Assembly: GCA_045110675.1 (NCBI GenBank)
Contig: JBGCGJ010000042.1
Span: 1 to 64,000, forward strand
Length of the DNA: 64,000 nucleotides
Origin: JBALVT01 sp045110675
GTDB lineage: Bacteria; Pseudomonadota; Gammaproteobacteria; Pseudomonadales; Halieaceae
Direction of reading: 5' to 3'
The notes below the pieces were generated by a model that did no database searches, had not been told where the DNA came from, and worked only from the letters and a program-made list of their open reading frames with translations. The position numbers and the translations under genes are program-made. This document shows, piece by piece, positions 16,917 through 24,860 of the stretch (within the stretch, counting starts at the first letter, position 1; each line of letters begins with the position of its first letter).

Positions 16917-17852
16917 GTGGATTTGACTGACAACAAGATTGTTATTACTGGCGGAGCAGGATTGGTTGGTCAAAACTTACTCGTCAAACTGGCTGGCAAG
17001 TGCAATCACATTTGTGTTATCGATAAGTCTAGCCATAACCTCGCCATTGCGGAGAAGTTGCATCCCAATTGCGTTTTTGTTGACGCCGACTTGTCGGAGT
17101 CTGGTCCCTGGGAGAGCTGTTTCGAAGACGCGGATATTGTGGTTATGTTGCATGCCCAGATCGGTGGAAATGTCAGCGCCGATTTCCATCGCAACAATGT
17201 TGTGGCGACAGAGAATGTACTTTCATGTATTCCGTCCGTGGCACGCCTTGTCCATGTCAGCTCATCGGTGGTCAACTCTGCCGCGACAGACGACTACACA
17301 AATAGTAAGGCGCAACAGGAACGACTGGTATCGCAATCTGGTCTGAAGCACACCATATTGCGTCCCACTCTGATGTTTGGCTGGTTTGATCGAAAGCATT
17401 TTGGCTGGCTGTCGCAGTTTCTTTGTGCCTCTCCAATTTTTCCCATTCCGGGCGACGGCAAATTTATTCGTCAGCCTCTTTATGCGGCAGATTTTTGCGA
17501 AATAATACTGGCTTGCATGTTTGGGGCAGCCGAGAACGAGTCGTGGAATATATCAGGCAAAGCGAGGGCGGATTACATCGATATCATACGATTGATAAAA
17601 ACGGCGAACGGTGCAAATTGCCTTTTGTTGAAATTGCCCTATAAGTTGTTCTACTTCTTGCTGTCGGTCTATGCTTTGTTTGATCGCGATCCACCTTTCA
17701 CAACCTCGCAACTGAAGGCGTTGGTCATTGATGAAGTGTTTGAAGATATTGATTGGGAATCTATATTCAGCGTTTCTGCAACCCCCCTGGCCGCGGCGAT
17801 TCAGCAGACATTTTCCGATTCTGTTTACAGCAAAATTAAGTTGAAGTTCTGA
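16917..17852 (+). CDS. NAD-dependent epimerase/dehydratase (extended SDR)
   Basis: A 311-residue sugar-nucleotide-type short-chain dehydrogenase. The Rossmann motif ITGGAGLVGQNLL is near the N-terminus, and the catalytic Tyr-x3-Lys is seen as DDYTNSKAQQ with Ser residues just before it (VHVSSSVVNS). Such enzymes epimerise, dehydrate or reduce nucleotide sugars, and some act on lipid-linked or sterol substrates. GTG is the start, with AAAGG 7 bases upstream. It begins a tight run of seven genes ending with dprE2-like. The substrate is unknown. Confidence 0.85.
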   Translation: MDLTDNKIVITGGAGLVGQNLLVKLAGKCNHICVIDKSSHNLAIAEKLHPNCVFVDADLSESGPWESCFEDADIVVMLHAQIGGNVSADFHRNNVVATENVLSCIPSVARLVHVSSSVVNSAATDDYTNSKAQQERLVSQSGLKHTILRPTLMFGWFDRKHFGWLSQFLCASPIFPIPGDGKFIRQPLYAADFCEIILACMFGAAENESWNISGKARADYIDIIRLIKTANGANCLLLKLPYKLFYFLLSVYALFDRDPPFTTSQLKALVIDEVFEDIDWESIFSVSATPLAAAIQQTFSDSVYSKIKLKF

Positions 17853-17854
17853 AC

Positions 17855-19144
17855 ATGGCGAATATAGCAGTCGTAGGTGGTGGACCCATGGGGCTGGCAA
17901 CTGCCTATCATTTGCTTAAACTCGGGCATCAGATAACGCTATATGAAGCCGACACTCAACTCGGTGGCATGACGGCATCCTTTATTTTCGATGGTATTAA
18001 AATTGAGCGGTACTACCATTTCATTTGCAAGAGTGATCAGCCTCTATTCGACTTACTGGACGAGCTCGATATCGCGGATGAACTGCGCTGGACCGAAACG
18101 CGCATGGGCTATTATTATCAGGGCCGCTCTCATGAGTGGGGTGACCCTTTTGCGCTTCTGAAATTCCCTGGCCTAAGTCTGATTAGCAAAATTCGCTATG
18201 GATTGATGGCATTTACCTCCACTAAGCGTAGCAATTGGAAAGGCTTGGACCAGATCGATGCGGTCTCGTGGCTCAAAAGATGGGTGGGGGATGCCGCTTA
18301 CGATGTCTTGTGGCGTCCTCTGTTTGAGCTTAAGTTTTATCACTTTACCAGCAATCTGTCCGCTGCCTGGATATGGTCGCGGCTCAAGCGGACCGGGACT
18401 TCCCGAAAAAGTTTGCTGCAGGAAGAATTGGGTTATCTGCGAGGAGGTTCGGATACCTTCCTTGATCGTATTGCGTACGAGATCGATGCCTTGGGTGGCC
18501 AAATTTCCCTTGGCGATAGGGTTGAGGAAATTCGCGTTGATAACAGTAAGGCGTTCGGGGTAGTCACCGCCGATGGCTTTGTCGCTTTTGATAAGGTCAT
18601 CAGTACCGTTCCAATGCCCTACGTGGCGGATATGGTTCCCGCTTTGCCGGAAAGCGTTCTCGACAAATACAATGCCATTAACAATATTGCAGTGGTGTGC
18701 GTGCTGGTCCACCTTCGCAAACCATTATCTTCCTACTTTTGGCTGAATGTCAGTGATCCTGATATGGATATTCCAGGCTTGATTGAATACAGTAATCTCA
18801 ACGGGGCCGGCGGGCATGTCGTCTATGCACCGTTTTATATACCCGGAGAACATCCCGACTACCTGGAGGACGATGCGTTTTTTATCGATAAAGTTAGGCG
18901 CTACATACTGACGATAAACCAAGATTTGCAGGAAGCCGATATTCTAAAAATCGCGGCCGGGAGGTATCGCTATGCACAGCCGATTTGCGAGCCAAGATTT
19001 CTTGAAAAACTTCCCCCTATCAACCCCGACACTAAAGGCCTGTTTATTGCGGATACGTCTTTTTACTATCCGGAAGATCGATCGATATCAGAGAGCGTCA
19101 AACTAGGTAAGAAACTTGCGTATATGGCGGATGCCGAATCTTGA
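17855..19144 (+). CDS. FAD-dependent oxidoreductase, amine-oxidase/protoporphyrinogen-oxidase type
   Basis: A 429-residue flavoprotein. The dinucleotide motif is VVGGGPMGLATAYHLLKLG followed by an acidic residue (LYEAD) and LGGMTASF, as in the flavin amine oxidoreductase superfamily, which includes HemG-like oxidases, phytoene desaturase and UDP-galactopyranose mutase. It starts 2 bases after the epimerase stop and overlaps the GtrA gene by 4 bases. Such genes recur beside GtrA and polyprenyl-sugar genes. It may oxidise a sugar or lipid intermediate, but no specific reaction can be read from the sequence. Confidence 0.82.
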   Translation: MANIAVVGGGPMGLATAYHLLKLGHQITLYEADTQLGGMTASFIFDGIKIERYYHFICKSDQPLFDLLDELDIADELRWTETRMGYYYQGRSHEWGDPFALLKFPGLSLISKIRYGLMAFTSTKRSNWKGLDQIDAVSWLKRWVGDAAYDVLWRPLFELKFYHFTSNLSAAWIWSRLKRTGTSRKSLLQEELGYLRGGSDTFLDRIAYEIDALGGQISLGDRVEEIRVDNSKAFGVVTADGFVAFDKVISTVPMPYVADMVPALPESVLDKYNAINNIAVVCVLVHLRKPLSSYFWLNVSDPDMDIPGLIEYSNLNGAGGHVVYAPFYIPGEHPDYLEDDAFFIDKVRRYILTINQDLQEADILKIAAGRYRYAQPICEPRFLEKLPPINPDTKGLFIADTSFYYPEDRSISESVKLGKKLAYMADAES

Positions 19145-19578
19145 ATGAATCGGAGCAAGATTCCCCAGGTCTTTTGGCCAATCACATTGTGCGTTTCTTG
19201 CTGGCGGGAGGTCTTGCGGCGATCTGCAATTTTGGCAGTCGGTTTCTGTACAGCACTTTTTTGGATTTTAGTAATGCGGTTGTACTGGCTTTTGCAACGG
19301 GGCTCGCGGTTGGGTATTTTCTGAATAAACGTTTCGTGTTCACCCGAAGCGGGAACTCAGTACCCAAAGAGATGATGTGGTTTCTTGTCATCAATTTGCT
19401 TGCTCTTCTGCAAACCTGGGGGCTGAGTGTCTATTTGGCAAAGTACCTGTCTGAAAGTCTAACGGCATACGCTGTCAACCCACGCGAGTGGGCGGAGGCG
19501 ATCGCACATGGCGCCGGTGTATTACTACCGGTGTTTACCAGCTATCTGGGCCACAGGTACCTTACTTTCAGGGAATAG
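19141..19578 (+). CDS. GtrA-family membrane protein, probable polyprenyl-phosphate-sugar flippase
   Basis: A 145-residue protein with four membrane helices typical of GtrA: VRFLLAGGLAAICNF, then VLAFATGLAVGYFLNKRFVF, and the C-terminal SYLGHRYLTF. GtrA proteins move lipid-linked monosaccharides across the inner membrane. The start is TTG inside TTGA, overlapping the stop of the previous gene, which indicates coupled translation. In mycobacteria a GtrA-like gene (Rv3789) sits beside dprE1 and dprE2. The same neighbourhood here suggests polyprenyl-phosphate-arabinose as cargo. Confidence 0.88.
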   Translation: MNESEQDSPGLLANHIVRFLLAGGLAAICNFGSRFLYSTFLDFSNAVVLAFATGLAVGYFLNKRFVFTRSGNSVPKEMMWFLVINLLALLQTWGLSVYLAKYLSESLTAYAVNPREWAEAIAHGAGVLLPVFTSYLGHRYLTFRE

Positions 19579-19623
19579 CATACAATCTCCCACTGATAAG
19601 AATCGAGCGGAATAACAGTAATA

Positions 19624-20301
19624 ATGAATGCCGAGCAGAGTCAGGCAGATTCCCTGCAGGAGCAATATCGAGCGAGGTTTTCCAGTGCTTCGAGGTATCG
19701 TAATGACCTCTGGAGCGTGCTGTGTAAAGATTTTTTCCAGGCCTACGTCAACACGGATTCTGTGCTCTTGGATCTCGGTTGTGGCTGGGGTGAATTTAGC
19801 AACAATATCGTCGCTGCCAAGAAATATGCCATGGATCTCAATCCCGATGCCGCCAGCCACCTCAATGGCGGGGTGGAGTTGATCGCTCAGGACTGCTCCG
19901 AGCCCTGGCCTTTAGACGACGATTCCCTCGATGTCGTCTTCACCAGTAATTTCCTGGAACACCTGCCAGACAAACATTGCGTGGAGAAAACCATTGCAGA
20001 GGCAAAGCGTTGTCTTAAACCTGGAGGTAAATTTGTTGCTTTGGGGCCCAACGTCAGGCTTGTACCTGGGGCTTACTGGGATTTTTGGGATCATCATGTG
20101 CCGATATCCGATCATTCTTTGGCAGAACTGCTGACTCTTCGTGGCTTTTCAATCGTAGAACAACATGCGGGGTTTTTGCCCTATACCATGTCCGATGGAC
20201 GGCAGCCGAATTTGTTCCTGGTGCGTCTTTATCTGAAAATTCGCCTGGCCTGGAAAATTATGGGCAAGCAATTTCTTATCGTTGCACGCCTGGACCACTA
20301 A
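19624..20301 (+). CDS. Class I SAM-dependent methyltransferase
   Basis: A 225-residue methyltransferase of the Methyltransf_11 type. Motif I is LDLGCGWGEFSNNI (about residues 50-60), the acidic end of strand 2 is AMDLNPDA, and the post-motif SLDVVFTSNFLEHLPD is typical. It sits inside the arabinose-donor operon between GtrA and the HAD-UbiA gene, so a sugar or lipid hydroxyl is a possible target. There is no signal peptide, so it acts in the cytoplasm. The specific acceptor is unknown. Confidence 0.85.
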   Translation: MNAEQSQADSLQEQYRARFSSASRYRNDLWSVLCKDFFQAYVNTDSVLLDLGCGWGEFSNNIVAAKKYAMDLNPDAASHLNGGVELIAQDCSEPWPLDDDSLDVVFTSNFLEHLPDKHCVEKTIAEAKRCLKPGGKFVALGPNVRLVPGAYWDFWDHHVPISDHSLAELLTLRGFSIVEQHAGFLPYTMSDGRQPNLFLVRLYLKIRLAWKIMGKQFLIVARLDH

Positions 20302-20328
20302 CCATGACCGGATCTGTGGATATCGACA

Positions 20329-21768
20329 ATGGCCATTGATACTAATGCTCTTGAGGAAGACATACCTCTGTGCGTCGATTTGGATGGCACTCTGGTAAAA
20401 ACCGATACTTTGGTGGAAAGTGCGCTACTGCTTGTAAAGAAAAACCCGTTCAATGTCTTTGCCATGCTGCGTTGGTTGGTGCAGGGTAAAGCCCATCTGA
20501 AAGACCAGATAGCCGAGCGAACGGATCTCAATGTTGCTCTCTTGCCCTACAATACAGACCTGCTTGCGTGGCTTAATAGTGTGCGCGATACCCGCCGTAT
20601 TGTATTGGTCACCGCAGCAAACCAGAAGATTGCGAATGCTGTGGCGCAACATTTGCAAGTCTTTTCCAAGGTGATCGCCAGCTCACCGGGCCAGAATCTG
20701 AGCGGTACGGAAAAACGTGATGAGCTGGACAAATTGTATGGTCCAGGCGGTTATGATTATGCGGGGAATAGCCCTGAGGACCTGCATGTATGGAAGCACA
20801 GCCATCAAGCCGTTGTCGTTGATGCAAAGCCTTCGGTGTTAGCGAGTGTCCGTGCCACGTCCACGGTGGCCCGTGTCTATTCTTCTGACCAGGACACTGC
20901 AAAAATGCTTCTCAAGGCGATGCGTCCGCGACAGTGGATTAAGAACTTACTTGTTTTTGTCAATATCCTGATGGCTCACCAGCTGGGCGATATGGCGTTG
21001 ATGGCTTCTACCTTTGCCGCGTTTATTGCATTTTGTCTGTGTGCCTCCGCCGTTTATCTTATGAATGATTTACTTGATCTGGATGCTGATCGGGGCCATA
21101 GCACCAAGCGTCACCGGGTTTTTGCGGGGGGCAAACTTCAGCCGATTTATGGTGTGGTAGCAGCACCTGCTTTACTGCTAGCTGCATTTGCGTTCGCGGC
21201 AATTGCGGGGGGTGTTTTCCCCATGGCCCTGCTGGCCTATTTTGTTGTCACCGTATTGTATTCCCTGCTTCTCAAGCGAATTGTGATTTTGGATGTCCTT
21301 GTTCTGGCTATGCTCTACACCTTGCGTATTGTCGCCGGTGCTGCGGTCGCAGTCGTTATGCCGTCTTTTTGGCTGCTGTCTTTCGCTATGTTTATCTTCG
21401 GCAGTCTGGCCATGGCGAAACGTTATGCAGAGCTAAAAATGTTGCAGCGAGAATCCAGTACCTGGGCCAGTGGCCGGGGATATCATGTCGGCGATTTGGC
21501 TTTGATATCCAGTCTCGGAGTCGCTTCTGGCTATATTGCGACCCTTGTTCTAGCATTGTATGTGAACAGTCCGGATGTGCTGAAGTTGTATGGCAACGCA
21601 TCGTATATCTGGCTTTTGTGCCCCTTGCTCATGTACTGGATTGGTCGAATCTGGTTGCTCGCCAGTCGAGGTGTGTTGGATCAGGACCCGGTAATTTTCG
21701 CGACCCGCGACCCGGTGAGTTATTTGGTCGGGTTTTTTAGCTTGCTGATATTGTGGGCAGCAATATAG
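20329..21768 (+). CDS. HAD-UbiA fusion, decaprenyl-phosphate phosphoribosyltransferase (DPPR synthase)-like
   Basis: A 479-residue two-domain protein. Residues 1 to about 195 form a HAD hydrolase with all core motifs: VDLDGTL (D17, D19), VTAAN and GNSPED. Residues from about 200 on form a UbiA prenyltransferase with many helices. These carry NDLLDLDAD (N246, D247, D250, D254), which binds polyprenyl phosphate or diphosphate through magnesium, and AKRYAELKML as in mycobacterial DPPR synthase. It would move phosphoribose from PRPP to polyprenyl phosphate, and the HAD part could then remove the 5-phosphate; the second role is inference. It overlaps the DprE1-like gene by one base. Confidence 0.88.
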   Translation: MAIDTNALEEDIPLCVDLDGTLVKTDTLVESALLLVKKNPFNVFAMLRWLVQGKAHLKDQIAERTDLNVALLPYNTDLLAWLNSVRDTRRIVLVTAANQKIANAVAQHLQVFSKVIASSPGQNLSGTEKRDELDKLYGPGGYDYAGNSPEDLHVWKHSHQAVVVDAKPSVLASVRATSTVARVYSSDQDTAKMLLKAMRPRQWIKNLLVFVNILMAHQLGDMALMASTFAAFIAFCLCASAVYLMNDLLDLDADRGHSTKRHRVFAGGKLQPIYGVVAAPALLLAAFAFAAIAGGVFPMALLAYFVVTVLYSLLLKRIVILDVLVLAMLYTLRIVAGAAVAVVMPSFWLLSFAMFIFGSLAMAKRYAELKMLQRESSTWASGRGYHVGDLALISSLGVASGYIATLVLALYVNSPDVLKLYGNASYIWLLCPLLMYWIGRIWLLASRGVLDQDPVIFATRDPVSYLVGFFSLLILWAAI

Positions 21769-23069
21769 TGAGTATCAGCTGGGGACGATTGCCGATCCAG
21801 GGGCCCAGTCACAGTATTGAAAGCGACTGGCGTTTCCAGGCCTTGCCAGAGCCGGACGTGGGCGAGTCCGTTTTGCCCTATGGACGCGGCAGAAGTTATG
21901 GCGATAGCTGCGTCAACAGCGGGGGTAAGCATCTTAGTACGCGGCGGCTAAATAGGTTTATCAGCTTTGATCACGACTCGGGTTTCCTGGAGTGTGAGGC
22001 CGGAATCACACTCGCAGAAATTCTGGATCTGGTGGTTCCCAGAGGTTGGCTTCTACCCGTTCTACCGGGAACGCGATTTGTGACCTTGGGTGGCGCCATA
22101 GCAAACGATGTGCACGGGAAAAATCACCATATCGCCGGCTCCTTTGGCTGCCACCTTGCATCGTTGGAAGTCTTGCGCAGCGACGGGTCACGAATACTCT
22201 GTACACAAGAAGAAAATCCCGAGATGTTTGCCGCGACTATTGGCGGTCTTGGATTAACCGGCTTGATCACTAAGGCGGGTGTGCAATTACGGAAAATTTC
22301 CAGTGGTATGCTATCGACTCAGAACGTGCCATTCACATCTATCGAGCACTTTGCGGAGCTCAGTCGTGAGTCTGCGGACTGGGATTACAGTGTCGCATGG
22401 GTTGATACAACGGCAAACGGTGCCAAGGCTGGCAGGGGTATATTCTCTCGAGCGAAGCACATTGTTGGCAGTACCGATCTGGTGTTTAGTAGTCAAAAGC
22501 GAAGGCTATCGGTGCCGTTGGTGCCTCCTTTCTCGCTGATTAACAATTGGACTGTGGCGCGTTTCAATCAGCTTTTTTACTGGCATAAATCCAGGAACAT
22601 CGAAGCTACTGAGCAGCACTTTCAGCCCTTCTTCTTCCCTCTGGATTCCATCTCCGACTGGAATCGGGTTTATGGAAAGCGCGGGTTCTACCAGTATCAG
22701 TGCGTTGTTCCCATCGAGGGCGGCCGGGCGGCCATCGAGCGCTTGATGGGTGAGATTCGCCATAGTGGCCAGGGTTCTTTTCTTACCGTGCTGAAGGTAT
22801 TTGGAGAGAGAATTTCCCCGGGTCTGCTGTCCTTTCCCAGGCCGGGTTTTACGCTCGCGGTGGATTTTCCCAATAGAGGTGACAGCACTCACCGTCTATT
22901 TGAAAGATTGGACAATATAGTGCGTGAGGTCGGCGGCGCTCTGTATCCTGCGAAAGATGCACGCATGTCGCGTGAGATATTCTCGACTAGCTATCCACAA
23001 TTAGAGACATTTACCGAGCAGATCGATCCTCGCTTCTCGTCCACTTTCTGGCGCAGGATGCAATTATGA
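21768..23069 (+). CDS. dprE1: DprE1-like decaprenylphosphoryl-ribose 2-oxidase
   Basis: A 433-residue VAO-type flavoprotein. The FAD region has PYGRGRSYGD, LPGTRFVTLGGAIANDVHGKNHH and GGLGLTGLI, closely matching mycobacterial DprE1. With DprE2 that enzyme epimerises polyprenyl-phospho-ribose to arabinose at C2. The conserved active-site lysine is K396 (YPAKDAR). The position of the benzothiazinone-reactive Cys387 of M. tuberculosis is Ala364 here (LAVDFP). The start is taken as GTG 21768, overlapping the TAG of the previous gene by one base. Its ATG-containing end overlaps dprE2 by 4 bases. Confidence 0.9.
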   Translation: MSISWGRLPIQGPSHSIESDWRFQALPEPDVGESVLPYGRGRSYGDSCVNSGGKHLSTRRLNRFISFDHDSGFLECEAGITLAEILDLVVPRGWLLPVLPGTRFVTLGGAIANDVHGKNHHIAGSFGCHLASLEVLRSDGSRILCTQEENPEMFAATIGGLGLTGLITKAGVQLRKISSGMLSTQNVPFTSIEHFAELSRESADWDYSVAWVDTTANGAKAGRGIFSRAKHIVGSTDLVFSSQKRRLSVPLVPPFSLINNWTVARFNQLFYWHKSRNIEATEQHFQPFFFPLDSISDWNRVYGKRGFYQYQCVVPIEGGRAAIERLMGEIRHSGQGSFLTVLKVFGERISPGLLSFPRPGFTLAVDFPNRGDSTHRLFERLDNIVREVGGALYPAKDARMSREIFSTSYPQLETFTEQIDPRFSSTFWRRMQL

Positions 23070-23812
23070 ACAGTGGTCAACGCGTGTTGGTTTTTGGCGC
23101 CTCTTCAGCAATTTGTTCTGAGCTGCTGAAACTGCTCGCCAGCTCAGAGGGGTGTTTTTATCTTGTCGCCAGAGATTGTTCGAAGCTGGCGGCTCAAGTC
23201 GCAGATCTGCAAGTGCGCGGAGGCACGATTGCAGGTCATGAATCCTACGACTTCAATCAATGGGATATGCATGAGGCCGCAGTGGGTCGAGCCACTGAAT
23301 CTCTGGGTCAAATCGATATTGTTATTGTTGCTCACGGATCACTGCCAGATCAAAGCGATTGTGAAACCTCTCCGGCAGCAATGCGCGCTTGTATAGAGGA
23401 TAACTTTACCAGCGCGGCGATAGTCATTCAGTGCTGTGCAGGCGCTTTGGCGGTCCAGGGCAGCGGTACCTTGCTCGCACTATCTTCTGTGGCTGGTGAT
23501 AGAGGCCGCAGGAGTAATTATGCCTACGGCTCTGCCAAATCCGGCATTGATGCACTACTGCAAGGCTTGCGCGCAAGGTTTACCGGTACCTCGATCCAAA
23601 TCGTTAATATCAAGCCAGGGATGATTCAAACGCCCATGACTGCGCATATGCCATCTGGCGCACTTTGGTCGACCCCGGAAGCGATAGCACCTCAGCTTTT
23701 GCGCGCTATTGAGAAGGGAGGAGGGGTCTATTACGTCCCGGGATACTGGCGTTTTATCATGTTGATTATTCGTTCATTGCCGAACGCGATTATGGCCAGG
23801 TTGCCTATTTAG
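23066..23812 (+). CDS. dprE2: DprE2-like decaprenylphosphoryl-2-keto-erythro-pentose reductase (SDR)
   Basis: A 248-residue short-chain dehydrogenase. The cofactor motif is FGASSAICSELLKLL, and the catalytic region is LSSVAGDRGRRSNYAYGSAKSG, with Ser, Tyr and Lys as in DprE2. It would reduce the keto intermediate made by DprE1 to polyprenyl-phospho-arabinose. It overlaps dprE1 by 4 bases (ATGA). A hydrophobic C-terminal stretch (FIMLIIRSLPNAIMARL) suggests membrane attachment. The last 39 bases overlap the 3' end of a convergent glycosyltransferase gene, so the two operons collide here. Confidence 0.9.
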   Translation: MNSGQRVLVFGASSAICSELLKLLASSEGCFYLVARDCSKLAAQVADLQVRGGTIAGHESYDFNQWDMHEAAVGRATESLGQIDIVIVAHGSLPDQSDCETSPAAMRACIEDNFTSAAIVIQCCAGALAVQGSGTLLALSSVAGDRGRRSNYAYGSAKSGIDALLQGLRARFTGTSIQIVNIKPGMIQTPMTAHMPSGALWSTPEAIAPQLLRAIEKGGGVYYVPGYWRFIMLIIRSLPNAIMARLPI

Positions 23813-24772
23813 GGCGGTGTCATCTTCCCAGGGATCCTTGCCCTGTCCTATTAGACGTTTATTGCGCTTCTGCGCTCGTTGCAAAGAGTGAATGAGAAAA
23901 GGTTTCGCCTGTGGTGGAACTCTCCCTAGTAGCGTTGATTCTCGACGAAGACTGGAAAATCCCTCCGGCCACAAGCTGTGGAGCTGGACCCTGTGGCGCT
24001 CGATTTCCTCAGCTCGCTCCCGATAGGATGAAGTTGTCACACCTCCGTGAAATTGGTGAAACGAGCCCTCGCCTGGCAAGACGAACAACGCAGTGCCCGG
24101 CAGCATGCCGAGGCTTCGGTACATGTGCAGATTGATGCTACCACCGCCGTGCAACTGAAATTGTGTATCGGCATTGCCGATAGCAGCATAGTTTTTAGCG
24201 GAGCCAAACAGGCAGTTGCACTCCATTAGAGGGTGCAAATAGCCATGGCTATTGGCGCCGCTGAAAGTCGATATCCTGAACAACTCGTAGCCATCACTTT
24301 GCCAATCGACGGACGCCAGTAGCGCCTTTTCGGTTTCCGCTTGATTGGGGTCACCCTCAACCAGATGCTGCTCCTCATGACCCAAATGGTAGCCGGGCAC
24401 CGCGACCACAGCGTTTTCCGATATGGCATAGGCCATCAGGGCGTTGTAAATAATGCCGGGGCTGACCATTCTCGCACCATCAATCATCAGGCATATATAG
24501 GGTGCTTTGCACATGTCGAATGCTATGTTGATGGCGTGCACCGGCGATACGGCGGTCTCTTCTCTCAGCAGGTAGCGGAAATTACTCGGCAGCTTGGCAA
24601 CTTTTTCGACTGGCAGGTTATCGCTTGAACTGTTTTCGACGACGATCACTTCGTAGTCGTCGGCAGTCACCCCCTGCTGGAACTCGGGGGCCAATGTCAG
24701 CAAGGTGTTTTCCAGTTGCGAAGACATTCTGTAGGCAATGACGATCACGGAAACTGTAGGTGATGGTGACAA
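23774..24772 (-). CDS. Family-2-like glycosyltransferase (paralogue A)
   Basis: A 332-residue GT-A-type protein. The N-terminal VSVIVIAYRMSSQLENTL and YEVIVVENSSSD are typical of GT2 enzymes. Where most have Asp-x-Asp this one has MIDGARMVSP. Shared with the protein at 37756-38886 are LREET, PGYHLG, SDGYELF and LPGEGSFHQFHGG, so the two form a distinct subfamily. The only usable start is TTG at 24772, with a stop codon four codons upstream in frame and no strong ribosome site. It is the last gene of a five-gene operon. The sugar and acceptor are unknown. Confidence 0.82.
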   Translation of the reverse strand: MSPSPTVSVIVIAYRMSSQLENTLLTLAPEFQQGVTADDYEVIVVENSSSDNLPVEKVAKLPSNFRYLLREETAVSPVHAINIAFDMCKAPYICLMIDGARMVSPGIIYNALMAYAISENAVVAVPGYHLGHEEQHLVEGDPNQAETEKALLASVDWQSDGYELFRISTFSGANSHGYLHPLMECNCLFGSAKNYAAIGNADTQFQLHGGGSINLHMYRSLGMLPGTALFVLPGEGSFHQFHGGVTTSSYRERAEEIERHRVQLHSLWPEGFSSLRRESTLLGRVPPQAKPFLIHSLQRAQKRNKRLIGQGKDPWEDDTALNRQPGHNRVRQ

Positions 24773-24860
24773 AGTCTTAGGTGCTCATAAATAGTCAGGT
24801 TTTATTGGAATAACGTCTTGTTAAACACTAGCAATTTTCACAGCCCGGGGAAAGCTGGTC

